Position numbers and translations under genes: made by a program. Under the pieces are notes generated by a model. That model saw only the letters and a program-made list of their open reading frames with translations, was not told the origin of the DNA and made no database searches. Shown in pieces: positions 6,653 to 12,262 of a stretch of 12,262 nucleotides of DNA (positions are counted from its first letter, which is position 1; the number at the start of each line of letters is the position of its first letter). Source of the stretch: JAYEIH01 sp034659995 (GTDB taxonomy: Archaea > Methanobacteriota_B > Thermococci > Methanofastidiosales > B48-G16); the NCBI GenBank assembly GCA_034659995.1, contig JAYEIH010000081.1, positions 1 through 12,262 on the forward strand, in the 5' to 3' direction.

Positions 6653-6690
6653 TTATATATTTCTCAAACATTCTAAAACATATAACATAG
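6650..6690 (-). promoter_or_regulatory. Promoter region of the aldolase-dehydrogenase operon
   Basis: TTATATG at about 6678-6684 (minus strand) would place the transcript start near 6655, just before the ribosome binding site. A second AT-rich element (AAATATATAAAG, about 6651-6662) is too close to the start codon to be the main TATA box. Confidence 0.35.
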
Positions 6691-6782
6691 AAGGGGAACT
6701 GTGCAATAAAAAGTTTACCCGTCACCGTTGGGATCTTCCCTCATCTTCACATCTTTTTGAGAACTCACTCCAAAACAAAAGA

Positions 6783-6828
6783 TTTATAAAGTAATCTGCA
6801 TTACACCCCATAGAAATATTAAGGTGAT
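6783..6828 (+). promoter_or_regulatory. Promoter and ribosome binding site of the 6832 gene
   Basis: TTTATAAA at 6783-6790 is a good archaeal TATA box, predicting a start near 6812. AAGGTGAT at 6821-6828 is the ribosome binding site, 3 bases before ATG 6832. The rest of the 6691-6782 stretch shows no gene or clear structure. Confidence 0.6.
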
Positions 6829-6831
6829 ATT

Positions 6832-7395
6832 ATGCCAGCAGGTCAATTCGCGCCATCATTTGCAAGAGTATTCTTCTCATATATTCTATATTACTTAGTC
6901 TGTCCTGGTACAGTTGTCTATACAGCCTACAGGGCCTATCATTATTACAAAAAGAAGAAAAAATGGATAAAACCGCTTTTTGTAGCTCTAATTGTCTACT
7001 TTTTGGTTATACCTCTATGGGGATACGCATTATCCAATCTTGTTGATGCTCGGATGCGTAATGATGTTCGGGTGATGAAAGGACCGTATTTTGGTACTGA
7101 AAAAACAATAAAAGAGATAAGTACTGAGTTTCAAAGAGAAAGATACAAGTACTATGAGGTGGAGCAGTATGTTCGTCTCAGTGATCTCACCACCCTGTCA
7201 ATAACAGGGGTTTATACCTTTCCCGGTCGGTGGGTATGTTATAAGACTACTACTTTCTACCCGATACCAAAGTCCAAGCTCTATTTATTTTATGTAGCAC
7301 CGAATGGAGAGGTAATGCCACAGGATGAAATCACAATATTCTTTCCTCTTATTCCATCATGGACAACAGGAAATTTTTTCCCGTGGACAGTGTGA
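6832..7395 (+). CDS. Unrecognised membrane protein with two helices and a C-terminal domain
   Basis: I do not recognise this 187-residue protein. Hydrophobic helices span about residues 13-33 and 46-68, joined by a short loop with five lysines at 40-44. By the positive-inside rule the loop is cytoplasmic, and the roughly 120-residue C-terminal part is on the outside. That part is rich in Tyr, Phe and Thr and looks like beta structure (YVRLSDLTTLSITGVYTF, GRWVCYKTTTFY, KLYLFYVAPNGE). It has its own TATA box and a strong ribosome binding site. It lies directly upstream of the peptide transporter on the same strand, but the transporter has a separate promoter. A role in envelope biology or as a transporter accessory is conceivable, with no direct evidence. 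Confidence 0.75.
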   Translation: MPAGQFAPSFARVFFSYILYYLVCPGTVVYTAYRAYHYYKKKKKWIKPLFVALIVYFLVIPLWGYALSNLVDARMRNDVRVMKGPYFGTEKTIKEISTEFQRERYKYYEVEQYVRLSDLTTLSITGVYTFPGRWVCYKTTTFYPIPKSKLYLFYVAPNGEVMPQDEITIFFPLIPSWTTGNFFPWTV

Positions 7396-7404
7396 TTCTA
7401 TATA

Positions 7405-7420
7405 GTTTTTCATATTTTAT
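7405..7420 (+). terminator. T-rich tract after the 6832 gene
   Basis: T runs (GTTTTT, ATTTTAT) begin about 10 bases past the stop codon. This is a plausible archaeal terminator separating this gene from the transporter promoter, though the whole stretch is AT-rich. Confidence 0.35.
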
Positions 7421-7461
7421 TATATCTATATAATGAGTAAGCCTTTATCTACTACAACCGT

Positions 7462-7540
7462 AAGCTTTAAATAGATACATGTTATGTCAATTTAGTACGT
7501 CAAATAAAAAAAGTTTACTGACGTGAAAAAATAGGAGGAG
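7462..7540 (+). promoter_or_regulatory. Promoter, possible operator and ribosome binding site of the transporter operon
   Basis: CTTTAAATAG with core TTTAAATA at 7466-7473 is the likely TATA box, giving a transcript start near 7495. An inverted repeat, ACGTCA at 7497-7502 and TGACGT at 7519-7524, lies just after that point with 22 bases between equivalent positions, about two helix turns. GGAGGAG at 7534-7540 is the strongest ribosome binding site in the window, 7 bases before ATG 7548. Confidence 0.6.
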
Positions 7541-7547
7541 TATATAA

Positions 7548-10229
7548 ATGAGAACTAAAACAAACAGAAAAGGAGTATTTAGTATATTTTTAGTGACACT
7601 AATGCTTGTAAGCATGGCAACGATTGCAGCGAAAAAGGGCCCTCATATTGATGAGGTGCGCATTGAAGCCCGAACCTCCCGTGAGACCGCCATTGGAGAG
7701 GTAGGTAAAGGTGACTTTGACATGTTCCTCTATGCAGCTGGAGGTAAGGTGTACGATGGCCTTCCATCAGATCTAACGAAAAATCTGGAACTGGTACCAT
7801 CAAGTGCTGTATACGACGACTTTTTCTTAAATCCATGCACAGGAGAGAACAATGATCCTGTAGTGGAAGGAGATGTGGAGTGGTTCAACGTTACAGGGGA
7901 TGATCAGATACGGTTTGCACTTAACTTTCTGGTAAACAGACAGTATATCATTGATCAGATGTACAGCGGATATGCTGAGCCAATGTACAGCCCCATTATG
8001 GAGACAGAACCTGCAGCTCCTGAGTTCCTGTCTGTCTATGAAGAACTAGGACTCACACCGACTGGCGACGAAGAGAAAGGGATCTCGATGATTACCGAGA
8101 GAATGGAGTACTGGGCAGACCAGCTTGGCGGGGACCTGAAAAAGGTTGATGCCAGCGATTCACCGGCCGGATACTGGTGGGAGTTTAAAGGTGAACCTGT
8201 CAAGTTCACTGCAATGATACGAATTGAGGACGAACGGCATGAGATGGGATTGTATGTTTGTGATCAGATTGAAAAAGCCGGTATACAGGCCAAACGAAAT
8301 GAGTGGGAGAGGGTACAGGCCTTTAGCACAACGTACTTTGTTGATCCAAAGACAGCACCGCCCAACAACTGGAATATGTACACGGACGGATGGATATCTA
8401 CGGCAGCATGGAAGTATCCAGAAGGAGCGACAACGCAGTTCTATGGAGCGTGGTACGGCTGGATGCCTGGGATGCAGGATGAAACCTGGTGGAACTATAC
8501 CAACGAAGAGATGGACGCACTGACTAAAAAAATCATGAACGGCAGATGCACAGATTCTCAGGACTACTGGGATACGCTGAGAGATGCCGTGAAACTGGGT
8601 ATTCAGGAAAGTGTGAGAGCCTTTGCAGTTACAGAGATGTCTTACTTCCCTACCAATAAACGGTGCACCGGATACGCTTACGATGTAGGATCTGGTCTTT
8701 CTGGAAGATGGGTCTTCCCTACAACGCAGATTACTGAGGGAGACAATGTTCTAAAAGTACTGCAGCTTTCATCGCAGGGATCGCTCTTTATGGGTGCCTT
8801 TAACCCAATAGATGGTATTGAGGATGTCTATGCAAGGTACTTATACAACCCAGTTGTAGACTATGCAACGTATGCCCATCCGGGAGAAGGGTCACCGATA
8901 GCGGTAAGAGCGCCCTTTGATGTTGAGAAGGACTTCCATTTCGAGGAAAAAGAACTTGTAGGAGATATGGATGTTCCGTCAGATGCTGTTATCTATGATT
9001 CTAAGGCAGATAAATGGACGACTGTGGATTCTGGTCTGAAATGTGTCTCCAAGGTAACTTATGACAATCTGTGGTCTAACTGGCACAACGGTATGTCCAT
9101 GACCATGGAGGACCTAAAGTATGATATTGCACATACCTACGAGTGGGGCTATCAAGACTCAGAGGAGGATAAGTACTATAATGCGAACTACAGTGCTGGG
9201 GTAAAAGAGACATTAGAGAGAATAAAAGGATTCCGATTTGTTGATGAGGATACTCTTGTGATCTACGGTGATTACCAGCACCCTGCCAATGATGACCTGA
9301 TCGGCGATTATTACTCGTTCTGGCCCGATCTGCCGTGGACAGTATATGAGGCATCCGATTATCTCTGTGCCATCCACGGGCCGAAATCAGGAACGGACTA
9401 TAGCTACTCTGACAGAGAGAATACAACGCAGTTTGACCTGCTGTTAGATGATCACACAGAAGATATGAAAGATGCGCTCCAGAGGTTCTGGCAGAAGGGG
9501 CATATACCGAATGGAATGGACATAACAGAGGAAGAGGCAAAGGAAGCATACCAGAAAACTATCGACTGGATCGATGAGCACGGGCACTGTTTTATTTCCA
9601 ATGGCCCATTCTATATGGACACCTACGATCCGGGGAATATGTACTGTAAGCTCAAAGCCTTTAGGGACCCAACATACCCGTTCGAACCCAGCTACTGGAC
9701 GAATAAACTTTCCCTTGCTAAGTCTGTTATAGACAGCGTAGATGTACCGGCAACGGCTAATACGGGTGATGATATATCTGTGACAGCAACTGTGACAAAT
9801 ACTGTCGAGTATCCAGAAAAGACAGAGAAACCTGCAGAAGAGGCCTATGTGGATATCTACCTCAAAGATTCCGAGGACAACGTTATCTTTGAAGGGAAAG
9901 CAGAGTTGGAGACCACAGGCGAGTTTGGCGTCACGGTACCTGGCAGCGCTACGGCTGAGTTAGAATCCGGAGCCTATACTGTAGAGGTAAAGGCTGCCTA
10001 TACAGAAGGAGGATATGCAGATACCAGGGATACACAGCTAATTCTCAAAAAGACCGTAGAGGAAGAAGAAACACCGACACCGACACCGACCACAACAGCA
10101 GCACCGACCACAACAGCAGCTCCTGAAGAAGAAGGAGAAGGAGGCATGAGCACTACAACAATGGTAGGTATTATTGCCGTTGTAGCGATCCTTATTGGAT
10201 TGGTCTACTTCTTCACAAGAAAGGAATAA
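7548..10229 (+). CDS. Peptide/nickel-type ABC transporter substrate-binding protein, membrane-anchored, permuted
   Basis: An 893-residue extracytoplasmic binding protein. Residues 1-28 are a signal peptide ending in an AXA-like site, with no lipobox cysteine. Residues 34-390 match the second half of family-5 binding proteins: a DEVRIE strand, the GKGDFDMF segment, IRFALNFLVNRQYIIDQMYSGYAEPMYSPI and YTNEEMDALTKKI. Residues 400-722 match the first half: VLKVLQLSSQGSLFMGAFNPI, NLWSNWHNGMSMTMEDLKYDI, FVDEDTLVIYG and ISNGPFYM. The halves are therefore in swapped order. An Ig-like domain follows at about 726-838, then a Thr/Pro/Ala linker (841-859) and a C-terminal helix (871-889) with a basic tail that anchors it. 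Eight cysteines may form disulfides. It delivers a ligand, probably peptides, to the DppB/DppC permeases encoded next. Ligand specificity cannot be read. Confidence 0.87.
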   Translation: MRTKTNRKGVFSIFLVTLMLVSMATIAAKKGPHIDEVRIEARTSRETAIGEVGKGDFDMFLYAAGGKVYDGLPSDLTKNLELVPSSAVYDDFFLNPCTGENNDPVVEGDVEWFNVTGDDQIRFALNFLVNRQYIIDQMYSGYAEPMYSPIMETEPAAPEFLSVYEELGLTPTGDEEKGISMITERMEYWADQLGGDLKKVDASDSPAGYWWEFKGEPVKFTAMIRIEDERHEMGLYVCDQIEKAGIQAKRNEWERVQAFSTTYFVDPKTAPPNNWNMYTDGWISTAAWKYPEGATTQFYGAWYGWMPGMQDETWWNYTNEEMDALTKKIMNGRCTDSQDYWDTLRDAVKLGIQESVRAFAVTEMSYFPTNKRCTGYAYDVGSGLSGRWVFPTTQITEGDNVLKVLQLSSQGSLFMGAFNPIDGIEDVYARYLYNPVVDYATYAHPGEGSPIAVRAPFDVEKDFHFEEKELVGDMDVPSDAVIYDSKADKWTTVDSGLKCVSKVTYDNLWSNWHNGMSMTMEDLKYDIAHTYEWGYQDSEEDKYYNANYSAGVKETLERIKGFRFVDEDTLVIYGDYQHPANDDLIGDYYSFWPDLPWTVYEASDYLCAIHGPKSGTDYSYSDRENTTQFDLLLDDHTEDMKDALQRFWQKGHIPNGMDITEEEAKEAYQKTIDWIDEHGHCFISNGPFYMDTYDPGNMYCKLKAFRDPTYPFEPSYWTNKLSLAKSVIDSVDVPATANTGDDISVTATVTNTVEYPEKTEKPAEEAYVDIYLKDSEDNVIFEGKAELETTGEFGVTVPGSATAELESGAYTVEVKAAYTEGGYADTRDTQLILKKTVEEEETPTPTPTTTAAPTTTAAPEEEGEGGMSTTTMVGIIAVVAILIGLVYFFTRKE
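10071..10120 (+). repeat. Low-complexity tandem repeats encoding the Thr/Pro linker
   Basis: ACACCG occurs three times at 10071-10088. The 18-base unit ACCGACCACAACAGCAGC occurs twice in perfect tandem at 10085-10102 and 10103-10120. They encode TPTPTP and PTTTAA twice. Such Thr-rich linkers are often O-glycosylated cell-wall spacers. Copy number could vary between strains without changing frame. Confidence 0.85.
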
Positions 10230-10233
10230 AAAA

Positions 10234-10253
10234 TTTTTTTATTTTTTTATTTT
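10234..10253 (+). terminator. T-rich tract between binding protein and permease genes
   Basis: Two runs of seven T separated by one A, followed by a run of four T, start 5 bases after the binding protein stop codon. This resembles an archaeal intrinsic terminator. Since no obvious new promoter follows within the 49-base gap, it probably acts as a partial terminator. That would give more binding protein than permease, the stoichiometry ABC importers usually need. Confidence 0.55.
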
Positions 10254-10278
10254 AAATTTTAAATGAAAGGGTGTGAAA

Positions 10279-11334
10279 ATGGCATATGGGAAGTATTTTG
10301 GTTTAAGAGTTCTGAACGCGATATTAGTTTTAGTAGTTGTTATGTTTATAATCTCAGCGCTGTTTAATACCGTAATGGAAGACAGACAGAGAGTGACAGT
10401 AAGGGAAACGGTAGCTGCCGAATCGCGAGATCCTTCGATTGCACAGATGAGCGCGAAGGAGAGGGAAGAATGGGTTAAAAACAGGATAGAGTACTATACT
10501 GAGCTATACGGCTTGGATGATCCTTATTTGGAGAAAGTGATTACAAGGACAAAGAATACCCTTACTTTAAAATTAGGAGTATCTCATAAGCTTCCAGCAC
10601 CGTCGGGCAGTAAAAAAGTTACGGATATAATACTTGGGTATTTACCAAGATCTATTCTTCTTTTTACCACTGCGGCCATGATATATTCAATAATTGGTAT
10701 TTTTCTCGGTCTAAAGGCTGCCCAGAGAGCAGGGAGTTCTCTGGATAAGGGAATTTCCGTTTTTGGATTACTGACCAGAAGTCTACCTATGTGGTGGATA
10801 GGGATGCTTTTCATACTATTATTTGCATTTGAACTGGATTGGTTCCCTGCGAGTTCCTATCCACTTCCTCAGTATGAAAACTTTTTCCAGTATGCTGGAG
10901 GAGTTCTTTATAAGATGATTCTCCCCTTAGTGACTATTGTCTTTGTCAGTTTTGGCGGATGGGCATATACCTCCAGGAATCTGGTGATTGGAATACTGCA
11001 GGAAGATTATATTATGGTGGCGAGAGCAAAAGGGGTACCTGAGAGAAAGGTTATTTACGGCCACGTACTGAGAGCCGCGGCACCCTCTATCGTCACATTA
11101 ACAATCTTTACGTTCTTGGGAACTTTAGGAGGCGCAATAATTACAGAGTCGGTGTTTAACTGGCCCGGGATGGGACGGCTCTACTGGGCTGCACTCCAGA
11201 TGGATGAAATAGAGGTTATTATGGGTCTCACTCTTGTGACTGTCTTTCTCTACCTTGCGGGTATGGTGCTTGCAGACCTAATATATGGTTACTTAGACCC
11301 ACGGGTAAAGGTAGGAGCGTCACAGAATGTATGA
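10279..11334 (+). CDS. dppB: ABC transporter permease, DppB type
   Basis: A 351-residue inner-membrane subunit of a peptide/nickel-type importer. Helix 1 is at about residues 8-28. A hydrophilic extracytoplasmic segment follows at about 30-118, ending in the LGVSHK and YLPRSILL region typical of DppB, and then five more hydrophobic segments. The EAA loop that contacts the ATPase is clear at about 242-270 (EDYIMVARAKGVPERKVIYGHVLRAAAPS). The NWPGMGRLYW and DLIYGYLDPRV segments are also family hallmarks. ATG 10279 is preceded by GGGTG; a GTG at 10273 inside that site is the longer alternative. The first loop is long and charged and lacks the usual GDP motif. It sits 49 bases after the binding protein gene and 9 bases before the second permease. 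Confidence 0.92.
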   Translation: MAYGKYFGLRVLNAILVLVVVMFIISALFNTVMEDRQRVTVRETVAAESRDPSIAQMSAKEREEWVKNRIEYYTELYGLDDPYLEKVITRTKNTLTLKLGVSHKLPAPSGSKKVTDIILGYLPRSILLFTTAAMIYSIIGIFLGLKAAQRAGSSLDKGISVFGLLTRSLPMWWIGMLFILLFAFELDWFPASSYPLPQYENFFQYAGGVLYKMILPLVTIVFVSFGGWAYTSRNLVIGILQEDYIMVARAKGVPERKVIYGHVLRAAAPSIVTLTIFTFLGTLGGAIITESVFNWPGMGRLYWAALQMDEIEVIMGLTLVTVFLYLAGMVLADLIYGYLDPRVKVGASQNV

Positions 11335-11340
11335 GGTGAT
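11333..11340 (+). promoter_or_regulatory. dppC: Ribosome binding site of dppC overlapping the dppB stop
   Basis: GAGGTGAT begins on the second base of the dppB TGA stop and ends 3 bases before ATG 11344, suggesting coupled translation of the two permeases. Confidence 0.65.
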
Positions 11341-11343
11341 TAT

Positions 11344-12262
11344 ATGAGATGGGAAGATACGAAACAGAGCATTAAAGAGTTTCTTTTTGAGTTCAAACAA
11401 AAAAAGATTGGAGTTTTGGGCATTACATTTCTTGTTGTGCTTGTTACAATAACGCTTATTGCGCCGTTCATAGCATCGCCAAAGGCTAGGGAAAACTGGA
11501 GGAGCATGGCGTACTGGGATGAAAATCCAGTAAACGCTCCACCCGCATGGCAGAATTATTTTTCAAAAAGGGATATGGCACCCCACCTGATTATGGAGGA
11601 CTTCAAAGAGAACGTAACCGATCTTGGCGAGGGTATAACACAGGACCAACTTGTATTTACCTATAATTATCCGTATGATGTGCCACCGACGGACCTCACC
11701 CTCAAGATGAAAATGGTATACTACAACGAGACAAAAAAGCCCTCAATAAATGTATCAATGCACAGACCGGATGGGAAAAAAGTAAAACTCTATTCCAAAA
11801 GCGTTTCTTCAGGGAAACAGGTGGATGACCATTTTGTTTCCAGTGTTAACGTACTCCTTACAAAATCAGATACCACAAAAGAAGAAACATATAATTTTGG
11901 AAGAAAGTTTGAGTCCAAAGAGAATATGGAAGAAGTTCTCAGCCCTTCCTTCGTAAAACCAATGCGCGTGCTCTTTTCTAAAACTGAGCCGGGCATTCTT
12001 ATAGGAGATGCCGAACCGTTGAATGGAGAGTACAAATTAGTGATCGATCTATTTTTCTTTGATGGGCGGGACAGTGTACGATCAGCAAAGGCTATCTTTG
12101 CCGGCAAGGTCTATGGATTGTTGGGAACAGACGATAGTAGAAGGAATCTTTTCGAAGGTCTCATCTGGGGAACGCAATGGGCACTCATTCTTGGATTGCT
12201 CACTGCGTTTATTACGGTTTCTCTGGGTATTAGCTTCGGTATTACCAGTGCGTATCTTGGCG
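11344..12262 (+). CDS. dppC: ABC transporter permease, DppC type, partial (cut by right edge), with large insertion
   Basis: The frame is open for 306 codons to the window end. Residues 1-21 are a charged cytoplasmic start (KEFLFEFKQKKIGVLG) and helix 1 is at about 22-45, ending LIAPFIASP. The family hallmark GLLGTDDSRRNLFEGLIWGTQWALILG then appears at about 258-284, followed by the second helix. In bacterial DppC this hallmark follows helix 1 after a few tens of residues. Here about 210 residues lie between, with beta-type, partly charged sequence that should sit on the outer face. The remaining helices and the EAA loop are beyond the edge. The start ATG has a GAGGTGAT site overlapping the dppB stop. 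No frameshift is visible. Confidence 0.88.
   Translation, partial: MRWEDTKQSIKEFLFEFKQKKIGVLGITFLVVLVTITLIAPFIASPKARENWRSMAYWDENPVNAPPAWQNYFSKRDMAPHLIMEDFKENVTDLGEGITQDQLVFTYNYPYDVPPTDLTLKMKMVYYNETKKPSINVSMHRPDGKKVKLYSKSVSSGKQVDDHFVSSVNVLLTKSDTTKEETYNFGRKFESKENMEEVLSPSFVKPMRVLFSKTEPGILIGDAEPLNGEYKLVIDLFFFDGRDSVRSAKAIFAGKVYGLLGTDDSRRNLFEGLIWGTQWALILGLLTAFITVSLGISFGITSAYLG

Noticed and set aside
6691..6782. Possible regulatory RNA between the aldolase operon and the membrane protein gene
   Set aside because: No convincing stem-loop, conserved aptamer motif or open frame could be seen by eye.
9076..9549. Minus-strand open frame of 157 codons inside the binding protein gene
   Set aside because: The translation is rich in Leu, Ser, His and Arg, as expected for an antisense shadow. 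The plus strand is clearly coding here.
10071..10120. Short repeats considered as a CRISPR or mobile-element signature
   Set aside because: They are in-frame low-complexity codons of a Thr/Pro linker with no spacers or inverted ends.

Overview
The window looks like chromosomal DNA of an archaeon, most likely a euryarchaeote or related lineage. Four things point that way: a pyruvoyl-dependent arginine decarboxylase, a two-domain Nob1 rRNA endonuclease (PIN plus zinc ribbon), a UPF0147 protein, and gene starts preceded by archaeal TATA boxes and GGTGAT/GAGG-type ribosome binding sites. Sediment lineages rich in peptide transporters (for example Theionarchaea or Methanofastidiosa) would fit, but I cannot assign a lineage from this sequence alone. 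I see no rRNA, tRNA, CRISPR array, insertion sequence or phage gene.

Region 1 (1-2443, minus strand) is a tight operon transcribed right to left: pdaD (agmatine from arginine), an inositol-monophosphatase-family phosphatase, NAD kinase, nob1, and the first 18 codons of another gene that runs off the left edge. Neighbouring genes overlap or are one base apart. The phosphatase/NAD kinase pair recalls the fused NADP phosphatase/NAD kinase known from methanococci, here as two overlapping genes. Divergent from this operon is an AMP-forming acyl-CoA synthetase (2541-4139, plus).

Region 2 (4162-6690) holds a small winged-helix protein (minus) divergent from a UPF0147 protein (plus), sharing a short promoter with a symmetric TATA element. 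Next comes a two-gene minus-strand operon: an LsrF/DhnA-type class I aldolase followed by a zinc-dependent medium-chain dehydrogenase. These two look like consecutive steps of a small sugar or ketose pathway of unknown substrate. Starts were moved inward where a ribosome binding site supports it.

Region 3 (6783-12262, plus) starts with an unrecognised two-helix membrane protein under its own promoter. It is followed by the front part of a peptide/nickel-type ABC importer: a membrane-anchored substrate-binding protein of 893 residues, a DppB-type permease, and a DppC-type permease cut by the right edge. The ATPase genes are expected further right. The binding protein appears circularly permuted: the half that is normally C-terminal comes first. 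It also carries an Ig-like domain, a Thr/Pro linker and a C-terminal membrane anchor. The DppC permease carries an insertion of roughly 200 residues after its first helix, in the extracytoplasmic loop. A T-rich tract after the binding protein gene probably lowers permease expression, and an ACGTCA/TGACGT inverted repeat lies just downstream of the predicted transcription start. The unusual architecture of this transporter is the most interesting content of the window.
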